In this document: positions 27,901 through 35,053 of the stretch, in pieces
Layout: the number at the start of each line of letters is the position of its first letter
Numbering within the stretch: position 1 is the first letter of the stretch
Assembly: GCF_045124755.1 (NCBI RefSeq)
Contig: NZ_JBGVMK010000129.1
Length of the DNA stretch: 64,000 bases
DNA from: Succinimonas sp045124755
GTDB lineage: Bacteria; Pseudomonadota; Gammaproteobacteria; Enterobacterales; Succinivibrionaceae
Direction: 5' to 3' (one strand)
Made by a program: the position numbers and the translations under genes
The notes under the pieces: model-generated
What the model saw: only the letters and a program-made list of their open reading frames with translations
The model's database searches: none
What the model was told of the DNA's origin: nothing

Positions 27901-28063
27901 GCCGGATATTCACGAGCATTTTGCGGTTATCGACCGGGAGATTGTCTGGTACGGCAGCGCCAACCTGCTGTCCCGCTCTCAGGAGAATGACGGCATGCTC
28001 AGACTGGCTGACGGGGATATCGCCCGGAATCTGCTGGCATATCTGGCAAATAACAGCTCTTAA
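24911..28063 (+). CDS. Primase-helicase-PLD fusion protein (TOTE-type AEP primase, SF2 helicase)
   Basis: The 1050 residues carry, in order: a short coiled coil (LLMAENARLWRELLRLRAIL); a Pro/Tyr repeat linker (residues ~53-75); an archaeo-eukaryotic primase domain with cysteines near 121-152 (CENFWQEGVC, CMNC), the metal motif VFDFDNHD near 198-205 and SGKGAHIWLFFE near 240-250; an SF2 helicase with ATAFGKTAVGSYL (~547), VDECHHAAAQN (~650), YGLTATVKRDDG and QYAGRLLRTYEG (~850); and a C-terminal PLD-like domain with HEHFAVID near 1001, where the usual HxKxxxxD Lys is His. Such AEP-helicase fusions are the core of TOTE conflict systems. It sits 29 bp after the kleisin gene, ahead of the Toprim gene. 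Confidence 0.9.
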   Translation: MNPSEQLLMAENARLWRELLRLRAILDCAGISYAANPPAAAPGTGTPQEPPSPPYPPYPPYPSYPPLPPEPFPPLPQDYIIMPAITMDHARLLDSVFSGRHDVYSKRDILKDGRAAYFPQCENFWQEGVCLKRTAKENGQLNGKKGKGKIQCMNCEARQWSLLGETILISHLQGNSEDCTDVIGVYPLLPDNTCNFLVFDFDNHDSDLNDAENQDDDWREEVNALRAMCVQQGFFTLTERSRSGKGAHIWLFFENPIPAILARKFGSALLTVSSETIGLKSFKSYDRMLPAQDTLPPGGLGNLIALPLQGQALRRGNSAFIDENWHAYPDQWEQLRNIRRISQTEITEKLREWGLHDNPLGISSFPDEPENEKAPSPDTSSGLGLTFSSPGDKKPDKDSAKRKPWEKNILRLTAAGVDGALKITLANRIYVETGNLNTSAKNVLKRMGAFGNPEFYKHQAMGYSTRGISRIVWCGSEEDGYITVPRGRLEALKKNLEEEQIPGVISDLRQQGKPVRVSFRGQLYPEQFKAANVLLEHETGILHAATAFGKTAVGSYLIAARKVNALVIVQNREILQNWVQDLGKFLLISEEPPKYQTSAGRIKTRKSVLGSLYSGHNTLGGIIDVAMSPSLAKAGDKADVLLESYGLVIVDECHHAAAQNIAAVLDKIRARYVYGLTATVKRDDGMEQKVFMLMGPVLWRFTSKERIAQQGFRCFVRTRFTALINAGKPWPVQEAYKIAIHDASRNEEIVKDARECLAAGHSPLILTKFREHADTLLEMLKGAAHRVFLLHGGRKTSEREAIRQEMLAVPPDKSVLLIAIGQYVGEGFNYPRLDTLFLTCPISFDGKVEQYAGRLLRTYEGKTEITIYDYADSHVPVFERMFRKRLRVYKKIGYAMAEPENPKRPREHAPGFYDSQDINRIFWADVCLADQELIISSPGINREQVMRMLDMLTDLYRKNIRVSVYTLPPEKYPEKQQRITQALITAMQENGIWVLPRPDIHEHFAVIDREIVWYGSANLLSRSQENDGMLRLADGDIARNLLAYLANNSS
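25069..25120 (+). repeat. 9-bp tandem repeats encoding a Pro/Tyr linker
   Basis: CCATATCCT-type units repeat about five times with drift, encoding PPYPPYPPYPSYPP between the coiled coil and the primase domain. Confidence 0.75.
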
Positions 28064-28076
28064 AGCCATGGTCAGA

Positions 28077-28106
28077 CCATTTAAGAAACAGCCATTTAAG
28101 AAACAG
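28077..28106 (+). repeat. 15-bp tandem direct repeat, two copies
   Basis: CCATTTAAGAAACAG occurs twice in immediate succession in the short gap between the primase-helicase gene and the Toprim gene. Confidence 0.8.
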
Positions 28107-28130
28107 CATTGTCAAAAAAGGACTCCCAAA

Positions 28131-29165
28131 ATGAACGATCTTACCCGCTACCTTGAAGGTCATAAAAAAGATGCCCGGTATCTTCTGGAAATACTTCAAA
28201 ACCCCCTCAAAGATCCGGGGATCAGAAGCCGCAAGGATCTTTTGCAGTTCCTGGGGGATCTCCTCCCGAACACCGTCGCCGCAAAGCTGGAGAGATACCA
28301 GGACAAACGGCTCAGCTCCTCCGATAAAAGCAAACTTTTTATGGAGCTGGGACTCAAGCTGCAGGATTTCCTCCGGGAAAACGGCATCACCCCGGAATAT
28401 CTGGAGGGGCTGGCAAGTCCCGAAAACAGGATTGCCAACGCCGGTTCCGGAGATGAAAAACGCTCCGACATCCGCACCTCGGCGGGCCGGGTGTTTGTCA
28501 GGGCCGGAGCGGAATTAAGGTACCGGGATACGGCCTTCGGGGGGCTCGCGGGAATGCCGTTCTTTCCGGAGGGAGCGCAGTTTGCCGGGGAGATTTCCCG
28601 CCCTGCCTGGATCATCGTAGTGGAGAATCAGGCCGTGTTCCTTGATTTTGAGGAGCTTACCGCGCTCTCGGCTGATACCCGGACACAGGAGATCTCAGAG
28701 GGCTATCCCCGTACGCTGTTTGTGCAGAGGATTATGCCTAAGAGCGAAAGGTTCTCCCAAAGCGAGTACTGCCATGAACTTCTTTATCCGCTGTTACAGC
28801 GTTTTCCGGAAATTCCGGTGGTCATGGCGGGAGATCCGGATCCCGGGGGGATTAACTGGATGAGAAAGCTGTACCGGGATCTTACCGGCAGCGTCAAAGA
28901 ACATAGACAAGCTCTCCCGGGCGGGGCGCTTTTCCCGGTAATGACGGAAAATGACTGGGAAACTCTGCGGGAAAACGGCAAGGAATTAGTGAGCGGCACC
29001 CGAGTCTTCGATGATTTTGAAAGGCTTTCCCGGGGAGACCCGGACAATATCGTAACCGCGCTTGCGAAACGGCAGTTTCAGCTCCGGAAGACCATCACCG
29101 AAGAGTATCTCCGGGCCCGGAAAATCCCTCTCCGGCTTTATTCATGGGAGGAGCTCGGCTTCTGA
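28131..29165 (+). CDS. Toprim-domain protein, JetD/MksG-like
   Basis: Start at 28131 with AAAAAAGGACTCCCAAA upstream; the frame is open further upstream but that part overlaps the previous gene. The 344-residue product has a helical N-terminal half and a C-terminal Toprim domain: the conserved glutamate in IIVVENQAVFLDFEEL near residues 160-175 and the DxD motif in MAGDPDPGGINWM near 232-244, as in JetD of Wadjet and topoisomerase VI-like nucleases. In Wadjet this subunit cuts plasmid DNA after loop extrusion by JetABC. As last gene of the operon, it probably supplies nuclease activity here. It is somewhat shorter than I recall for JetD, and no N-terminal family match is claimed. Confidence 0.8.
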   Translation: MNDLTRYLEGHKKDARYLLEILQNPLKDPGIRSRKDLLQFLGDLLPNTVAAKLERYQDKRLSSSDKSKLFMELGLKLQDFLRENGITPEYLEGLASPENRIANAGSGDEKRSDIRTSAGRVFVRAGAELRYRDTAFGGLAGMPFFPEGAQFAGEISRPAWIIVVENQAVFLDFEELTALSADTRTQEISEGYPRTLFVQRIMPKSERFSQSEYCHELLYPLLQRFPEIPVVMAGDPDPGGINWMRKLYRDLTGSVKEHRQALPGGALFPVMTENDWETLRENGKELVSGTRVFDDFERLSRGDPDNIVTALAKRQFQLRKTITEEYLRARKIPLRLYSWEELGF

Positions 29166-29189
29166 TACCGCTCCTCCCGGCAAAAGGGA

Positions 29190-29220
29190 AAGAGCGCCCG
29201 GGGTCTCCGGATTTTTGTAT
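29190..29220 (+). terminator. Possible terminator of the SMC-Toprim operon
   Basis: GCCCGGG/CCCGGGC stem with an 18-nt loop lies between the convergent genes; no clean T run follows, so this is tentative. Confidence 0.35.
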
Positions 29221-29234
29221 CCCGGGCTGTTCTG

Positions 29235-29819
29235 CTATCCGTAGCGCCGGGCCAGAATATTAAGAAGCCTCTTAAGGGGATTGATGATCCATGTTTTTCC
29301 GGAGAGCGCCGCGGCTACGGGCGGCGAAACACGGTAATAGCAGCGGGTAATAATTCTGCCGTACCAGCGGGGGAGCAGGAATTCATTCCGGAAGCGCCTG
29401 ATGGCAATTACCTCCGGGGCCAGGGGATCTCCGTAAACGGCAGTGGCAATAAAACAGGGGCTGAACTTTCTGACCATGCCGCCGCAGTAGGGACAGTAGG
29501 ACTTGTACGGCGATCCGTTCTGGGTGACTATTCTGGGAACAATCTTTCTCTGACAGTGCGGACAGGAAATCCGGTCATCGGTTCTGGCAGAGCCGGAGGC
29601 TTGATTGCGCGGCGGCGCGGAGACAGTGATATCCGTGGCTTTCGGCTTGCGCCCCTTGCCAGCTACGGGAACCGGCGTGAATTCCGCCCGGTGCCCGGTG
29701 CGGGGAGCCTCGTAAAAGACCTTAAGATCATGCATGCTGAAATAGTATTCCTGACCGTCATCTCCCTGAATAAAGCCGTAGCCGTCTGACTCCTTGTAAA
29801 ACTTCACTTTTCCTTTCAT
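29235..29819 (-). CDS. Cold-shock domain / zinc ribbon / CFI-box fusion protein
   Basis: Residues 1-60 are a cold-shock-like fold (MKGKVKFYKESDGYGFIQGD, EYYFSMHDL), with the aromatic RNA-binding positions largely kept. A zinc ribbon follows around 84-114 (CPHCQRK, then CPYCGG). The C-terminal part carries CFIATAVYGDPLAPEVIAIRRFRNEFLL, the CFI-box motif, and ends in a basic hydrophobic helix. CFI-box domains occur at the ends of many bacterial proteins, often next to zinc ribbons, and their function is unclear. The mixture suggests an RNA- or nucleoprotein-associated stress protein. It is a single gene, convergent with the Toprim gene. Molecular role unknown. Confidence 0.75.
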   Translation of the reverse strand: MKGKVKFYKESDGYGFIQGDDGQEYYFSMHDLKVFYEAPRTGHRAEFTPVPVAGKGRKPKATDITVSAPPRNQASGSARTDDRISCPHCQRKIVPRIVTQNGSPYKSYCPYCGGMVRKFSPCFIATAVYGDPLAPEVIAIRRFRNEFLLPRWYGRIITRCYYRVSPPVAAALSGKTWIINPLKRLLNILARRYG

Positions 29820-29928
29820 GTCTGATAATTCCTGTTAACGCAAAAAAACAGGCTATTCTACCAGAACGAAGGCAGCTCCGTGATTTTTCAGTTCCGGGAA
29901 CTCCCCGCAAAGCCGCACCTTGGGAATG

Positions 29929-30726
29929 CTATATTTCCTGATCCATATCCAAAGCGGGAATTCTGTCCGGACAGCGATTCACCACCCGGGCCGGCACTCC
30001 CACCACCGTGGCGCACGGCTCCACCGGCTTCACCACCACGCTGCCGGCGCCGATTTTGGCGCAGTCTCCGATGGTGATATTGCCCAGAATGCTGGCTCCG
30101 GCCCCCAGGAGCACGCCGCTCCCCACCTTGGGATGGCGATCGCCCTTCTCATGACCGGTGCCGCCCAGAGTCACGTTGTGCAGGAAGGACACATTATCCC
30201 CCACCACGGCAGTTTCTCCGATGACCACTCCGGTGGCGTGATCGAACATGATGCCCCGGCCGATTTTCGCAGCCGGATGGATGTCCACCGCAAACTTCAC
30301 GGAAATAAGATTCTGCAGAAAATACGCCATTTCCGAGCGGCCGTTTTCCCAGAGCCAGTGAGCCACCCGATAGCTTTGAATGGCATGATAGCCCTTGAGG
30401 TAGAGCAGCGGGGTGGAATAGTACACCACGGCGGGATCCCGATCCTTGACGGCCTTGAGATCAATGGCGCCGGATTCCGCAATGGCGGGATCTCCGGCAT
30501 AGGCCTCGCTGCAGATTTCTCTGATAACCACCGCCGGCATCACCGGAGAATCCAGCCGGCTGGCAATCTGAAAGCCCAGAGCGTCCTGAAAGCTTTTCTG
30601 ATTGAGAATGCCCTGCAGAAAATAGCTTCCCAGCATGGGCTCCTTGGTTATCATCATTCTGGCTTCTTCGCGAATTATCTGCCAGATTTCATCGATTATC
30701 ATCCGTTCCGCCTTGTTTCGTTCCAT
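29929..30726 (-). CDS. cysE: Serine O-acetyltransferase
   Basis: CysE transfers acetyl from acetyl-CoA to serine, giving O-acetylserine for cysteine synthesis. The helical N-terminal domain is present (EARMMITKEPMLGSYFLQG; RDPAVVYYSTPLLYLKGYHA), followed by the left-handed beta helix with hexapeptide repeats (VDIHPAAKIGRGIMFDHATG, VVIGETAVVGDNVS, GNITIGDCAKIGAGSVV) and the C-terminal DMDQEI. The end is shorter than in E. coli CysE. ATG at 30726 or 30702 are both possible; the gene overlaps the end of fieF by 14 or 38 bases, so the two are translationally linked. Confidence 0.95.
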   Translation of the reverse strand: MERNKAERMIIDEIWQIIREEARMMITKEPMLGSYFLQGILNQKSFQDALGFQIASRLDSPVMPAVVIREICSEAYAGDPAIAESGAIDLKAVKDRDPAVVYYSTPLLYLKGYHAIQSYRVAHWLWENGRSEMAYFLQNLISVKFAVDIHPAAKIGRGIMFDHATGVVIGETAVVGDNVSFLHNVTLGGTGHEKGDRHPKVGSGVLLGAGASILGNITIGDCAKIGAGSVVVKPVEPCATVVGVPARVVNRCPDRIPALDMDQEI

Positions 30727-31759
30727 CTTCTTCCGTTCCGCCCTGTTTCGTTTCGCCTTGCTGTCTGGTTAAGTCCGCCTGTTTCTGATTTTTTCCGGGA
30801 TCCATAAAGGGACTTTTGGGGTGATCCTCCGGCACCGGCTCCATGTGCAGGGTAATGTCGGCATCCGGATATACCTGAAGCACATTGGCCTCGGCGGCAT
30901 CCGCAGCGCTGTGAGCCGCCTCCAGAGACAGACTGCGGGAAATTTCCACGTGGGCCTGAATAAAAATGCGGGGGCCGGCCGCCCGGGTTCTCAGATCATG
31001 AATGCCCCGGATTTCGGGAACGCTGAGAATCAGATCATAGATGGCGCTGACATCCTTCGGGGGCAGACCGCTGTCCAGAAGAGCCGCCAGGGATTTCTTT
31101 CCGATGGAGATCCCGCCGTAAATAATGCAGAGGGACAGAATCACGGCAAAAAAACCGTCCGCCAGGAGGAAGCCCATATAGGAAAGCAGGAGGGAAACCA
31201 AAACCCCGGCATTAAACAGGATATCGCTGGCATAGTGCAGGCGATCCGCCTGAATGGCCGCGCTGCCGGTTTTCCGCACCACATAGGACTGATAGCATAC
31301 CAGAGCCACGGAAATCAGCATGGCAAAAACCGTAACCCCGATGCCGGCATCCAGACTGGCGAGCTCCCGGGGACTGGCAATGCTGATGCACCCATTAATA
31401 AGCAGGAAAACCGAAGAACCGATAATAAAGGCGCTCTGCACCAGTCCGGCCAGGGATTCCGCCTTCCAGTGCCCGTAACGATGCTCCTCGTCAGCGGGAT
31501 AAACCGCATAGCGCAGAGCCATGAGATTCACGACCGAGGCCATGACATCCATCAGGGAATCGGTAAGAGAGGCCATCATGGCGGCGGAGTTGGTCAGCAC
31601 CAGCGCCAGAAGCTTGGCTGCAATGAGAGTGCCGGCCACTCCCACCGAAGCAATGCCGGCAAAAACCACATGGCGGGCGTATTCCCCCGCGATGCTGCCG
31701 GATCCCGGAACGGCCTCGTCCGGCTGTTCCGCCTTTTCTTCATTGTCAGCGCTGCTCAT
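30689..31759 (-). CDS. fieF: Cation diffusion facilitator transporter (FieF-like)
   Basis: A six-helix inner-membrane antiporter for divalent metals such as Zn and Fe. The metal site in helix 2 (ASLTDSLMDVMASVVNL), the HRYGHWKAESLAGLVQS segment and the helix-5 site (ADRLHYASDILFNAG) match FieF closely. The cytoplasmic C-terminal domain includes IHDLRTRAAGPRIFIQAHVEI and the histidine in DITLHMEP. The protein ends in an unusual hydrophilic tail with a duplicated TKQGGTxxDx motif, produced by a 30-bp repeat overlapping the start of cysE. At 356 residues it is longer than the ~300 typical of FieF because of N- and C-terminal extensions. Confidence 0.9.
   Translation of the reverse strand: MSSADNEEKAEQPDEAVPGSGSIAGEYARHVVFAGIASVGVAGTLIAAKLLALVLTNSAAMMASLTDSLMDVMASVVNLMALRYAVYPADEEHRYGHWKAESLAGLVQSAFIIGSSVFLLINGCISIASPRELASLDAGIGVTVFAMLISVALVCYQSYVVRKTGSAAIQADRLHYASDILFNAGVLVSLLLSYMGFLLADGFFAVILSLCIIYGGISIGKKSLAALLDSGLPPKDVSAIYDLILSVPEIRGIHDLRTRAAGPRIFIQAHVEISRSLSLEAAHSAADAAEANVLQVYPDADITLHMEPVPEDHPKSPFMDPGKNQKQADLTRQQGETKQGGTEEDGTKQGGTDDNR
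30703..30762 (-). repeat. 30-bp tandem repeat at the fieF/cysE junction
   Basis: CCGTTCCGCC at 30703 (plus strand) recurs at 30733 with similar following sequence; it encodes the duplicated tail of the transporter and includes the cysE start region. Confidence 0.65.
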
Positions 31760-31960
31760 AATTTCCGCCGTACCTCAAACTGAAAACCATCAGGGATGCA
31801 TTAGGGATGCATTGTAGCACAAAGAAAATTTTTCAAAATCCTGACACATATTAAAAAAACGGCCAACGGCATGATGCATTTTTAAGATGGATCGCACCGC
31901 CGCTTTCCGGGATTTTATAAAATGTGACGTTCTTTGCCGGTTTTGCATGAGGAGGGGTAC

Positions 31961-34396
31961 ATGAAAACGCTGCTTCTGCTGAAATCCTTGTGGTATCTTC
32001 CTGTCAAAATATTTGCCTCCTGCAACCAGAGACCGCTGAATCCCCGGGAAGACCTGAAGCTTGACGCCGACATTCCCGTGGTATATGTCATGCAGTCAGA
32101 CTCCATCAGCAATCTGCTCACCCTGGAAAAGCTCACCCGGAGAAGCCGGCTCCCCAATCCCTTTGTTCCGGTAAGCGGCGTGGGAGAAGAGCCCCTGACC
32201 CGCGCGGTTTTTATGAAAAAGGTGCCTCTGATCTGCGGCAAGGCCCGGGATTACAGCTATCAGAAGGTCTTCCGGCAATGGATTGATTACTGTCAGGAAT
32301 ACCATACCGATATCCAGATAGTCCCGGTGACCATTTTCTGGAGCCGAAATCCCGGTCATGAGGGCGAGCCCTACCGGGATACCATCAACCAGCCCTATTC
32401 CAAGCTCAGAAAATTTTTTCGGATCATGTTTTTCGGGTACGACAACCTCACCGTGCTGTCAGGCCCCATAAGAATCTCCAGCATTCTGGAGCATCACGGC
32501 AGCGGCGATGATGCCACCGAAAGCATCGCCCGGGCCTGCCGCCTCCATTTCGAGAGACGTCATAACGAAATCGTGGGACCGAAATGCCTGAACCGGGATC
32601 ATCTCATTCAGGAGCTTCTGAATTCAGGCTACATAAAGAACGCCATTAAAACCCGAGCGGAGGAAACCCGGAGGAATTACTCCGAAATCGAGGCGGAGGC
32701 CTATGCCATGCTGGACGAAATGGCCGCCGACTACTCCTACCACACCATGAGATTCTTTGCGGCTCTGCTGCATCCTCTGTGGAGCAAATTCTATCACGGC
32801 ATCAACGTGTTCGGCGCGGACCGGGTACGTGAGCTCATCAGCTCCGGTCATGAAATCGTGTATATCCCCTGTCATCGCAGCCACATGGATTACCTGCTTC
32901 TGGCCTACGCGCTGTTCAGCGAAGGACTGGTAATGCCCCACGTGGCCGCGGGGAACAATCTGAACTTCTTCCCCATAAACCGCTTCCTCCGGCAGTGCGG
33001 CGCCTTTTTCATCCGCCGGAAATTCAAGGGGGACGAGCTTTATACCTCCGTATTCCGGCAATATCTCTACACCCTGTTCAGCCGGGGCTACAGCGCGGAA
33101 TTCTACATCGAGGGCGGCCGCTCCCGCACCGGCAGAACCCTGCCCCCCCGCACCGGCATCGTGGCCATGGCGGTGCAGGCTCAGCTGTCCGGCATTGAAC
33201 GCCCCATTACCTTCGTGCCCATCTACCTCGGCTATGAAAAGGTCATGGAGGTAAACTCCTACATGAAGGAGCTCAACGGCGCTCAGAAGGCCAAGGAAAG
33301 CCCGTGGCAGCTTCTGAACTTCTACAAGAGGCTCCGTTACTACGGCCGGGGCTATGTCAGCTTCGGAGAGCCCATTGTCCTGCCCGCTTTTCTCCGGGAA
33401 ACGGTTCCGGACTGGAGAAAATACATCACTCCGGGAGAGTTTTCCAAACCGGCCTGGCTTTTTGATACGGTAAATGCCCTGTCCGACGAAATCGTCATGC
33501 GCCTTAACAGCTCCGCCACCACCAACGGGCTCAACCTGTCGGCTTTGGCGCTTTTATCCGCGCGGGATCACCGGCTTTCCCTGGACAGCCTGCAGTCCGT
33601 CATCAACTTCTATATTTTCATCCTGAAAAGCTCCCGCAACATTGCGGAAAGCGCTCTCCCCAAAATCCCGGGACAGGTGCTGCTGCAGCAGGCTCTGGAG
33701 CTGAAGCCCTTCAACATTGAAGAGGTAAACGGGGTAAAATGGGCCGCCCCTACCCGGAAGCAAATCATCTACTTAAGCTACTTCCGGAACAACATTCTCC
33801 ATTTCTTTGTGCTGCCGGCTCTTATTGCCACCATTGTTTCGGTGCACCGCCACCTGTCCATGGCGGACATTGTGCTTCATACCCGAAACGTGTTCTATTT
33901 TCTGCGGCATGAGCTCTTCGCCCCGGTGCGGGAGCATGTGCTGGATCAGACCATCAGAGCCTACGTAAAGGCCTTCCAGCTGGCAGAGTACTTTATGATT
34001 GTGGACAAGAGCCTGTACCAGATTAATCCGGATCCGGCAAAAAAAGCCATGCTGGACATTCTCAGCAATTCCATCCACGCCAATCTCATGCGGTACGTTA
34101 TCGGGGTGGAGGCGGTAAAGCGCTCGCAGAACGGCACCTGCGATCAGAAGAAATTCATTGAAACCTGCGTGCAGCTTTGCCGCAATCTGCCGGAGGCCAT
34201 CACCAACAACTCTCCGGAGTTCTCGGATCCCATAACCTTCCGGGTGATGAGCGAAACCTTTGTCCGGCACCGCTATGTCTACGTTTCGGAAATTGACGGC
34301 ACCTATACCAAAAACCCGGTGAAGCTCCAGAAGCTCATCAATGCCGCAGGGCCGCTCCTGCCCGAGGAAATCCGAAATACTCTGGACAGAGTATAA
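31961..34396 (+). CDS. plsB: Glycerol-3-phosphate 1-O-acyltransferase
   Basis: PlsB makes 1-acyl-glycerol-3-phosphate at the inner membrane, the first step of phospholipid synthesis. Acyltransferase motifs are visible in order: PCHRSHMDYLLLAYAL (HxxxxD), FFIRRKFKGDELY, FYIEGGRSRTGRTLPPRTG and TFVPIYLGYEKVME. The start at 31961 has GAGGAGGGG close upstream and gives 811 residues, near the E. coli length; an in-frame ATG at 31934 is less likely. The gene is divergent from fieF and precedes a FliL-like gene by 55 bp. Identification is secure. Confidence 0.96.
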   Translation: MKTLLLLKSLWYLPVKIFASCNQRPLNPREDLKLDADIPVVYVMQSDSISNLLTLEKLTRRSRLPNPFVPVSGVGEEPLTRAVFMKKVPLICGKARDYSYQKVFRQWIDYCQEYHTDIQIVPVTIFWSRNPGHEGEPYRDTINQPYSKLRKFFRIMFFGYDNLTVLSGPIRISSILEHHGSGDDATESIARACRLHFERRHNEIVGPKCLNRDHLIQELLNSGYIKNAIKTRAEETRRNYSEIEAEAYAMLDEMAADYSYHTMRFFAALLHPLWSKFYHGINVFGADRVRELISSGHEIVYIPCHRSHMDYLLLAYALFSEGLVMPHVAAGNNLNFFPINRFLRQCGAFFIRRKFKGDELYTSVFRQYLYTLFSRGYSAEFYIEGGRSRTGRTLPPRTGIVAMAVQAQLSGIERPITFVPIYLGYEKVMEVNSYMKELNGAQKAKESPWQLLNFYKRLRYYGRGYVSFGEPIVLPAFLRETVPDWRKYITPGEFSKPAWLFDTVNALSDEIVMRLNSSATTNGLNLSALALLSARDHRLSLDSLQSVINFYIFILKSSRNIAESALPKIPGQVLLQQALELKPFNIEEVNGVKWAAPTRKQIIYLSYFRNNILHFFVLPALIATIVSVHRHLSMADIVLHTRNVFYFLRHELFAPVREHVLDQTIRAYVKAFQLAEYFMIVDKSLYQINPDPAKKAMLDILSNSIHANLMRYVIGVEAVKRSQNGTCDQKKFIETCVQLCRNLPEAITNNSPEFSDPITFRVMSETFVRHRYVYVSEIDGTYTKNPVKLQKLINAAGPLLPEEIRNTLDRV

Positions 34397-34451
34397 TGAA
34401 CGAATGGATAAATGCCCCTGTGAAGACACTTCCCTGCGCTGAGGATAAGCT

Positions 34452-34895
34452 ATGAAAGGATTCCGAAAAACCGCAGCTGTTCTGCTGACGATGCTCTTGA
34501 CTGCGCTGACCATGCTGGCCCTGCCCGCTCCTGCCGCGGCGCAGGACAGCGCTCCGGCTCCGGGCGCCGGCCCCATCACCGGCTACTATGAAATCAAGGG
34601 GGCCATCACCACCAATCTGAGCTCCACCGGCAACAAGCTTAACTACATATCGGTAAATGTGACCATCTCCCTTACCGATTCCCGGGACTACGAGCTGGTG
34701 CAGAAGCATGAACCCATGATCAAGGACGCCATCACCGATACGCTGGGAGCGATAACTCTGAAGCAAATCGATGAGCCCGGCAGCAGAAATACCATTCGGG
34801 ACAAGGTGCGGGAAGTGGTAATCAGGCTTCTTGATGACTGCGTGGGCCGCAGAATCGTTAAAGATGTGATGTTCTCCGACTTTAAATGGCAGTAA
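34452..34895 (+). CDS. FliL-family exported protein (stand-alone paralog)
   Basis: The 147-residue protein has an N-terminal signal sequence or anchor (GFRKTAAVLLTMLLTALTML followed by PAPAAAQ) and a FliL-like domain: YISVNVTISLTDSRDYELV, EPMIKDAITDTLGAI, RDKVREVVIRLLDD and the C-terminal VKDVMFSDFKWQ, which mirrors VEKVLFTDFVMQ in the true FliL at 58512-59039. FliL proteins bind flagellar stators next to the motor. This one lies far from the flagellar operon, 55 bp downstream of plsB, so it may be a second FliL working with the motor or have drifted to another envelope function. The ATG at 34452 follows GAGGATAAGCT. Confidence 0.8.
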   Translation: MKGFRKTAAVLLTMLLTALTMLALPAPAAAQDSAPAPGAGPITGYYEIKGAITTNLSSTGNKLNYISVNVTISLTDSRDYELVQKHEPMIKDAITDTLGAITLKQIDEPGSRNTIRDKVREVVIRLLDDCVGRRIVKDVMFSDFKWQ

Positions 34896-35004
34896 AAGAG
34901 AGATAACAGCAAAAGCCGGCATCAGACGCACCCGAAGGTTCCGAAGACAGCCCGGCGCCGGCTCCTGCAATTTAAAAAAATGGTATATGCCGCACTGTTT
35001 GGAA

Positions 35005-35010
35005 TATAAT
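35005..35010 (+). promoter_or_regulatory. Candidate -10 box of glnS
   Basis: A perfect TATAAT about 45 bp before the glnS ATG; the -35 region (TGGTAT, 18 bp away) is weak. Confidence 0.5.
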
Positions 35011-35053
35011 TACCGGAGTATGTTCCTAATCTGTGATTTTCAGGGGTATTTCC

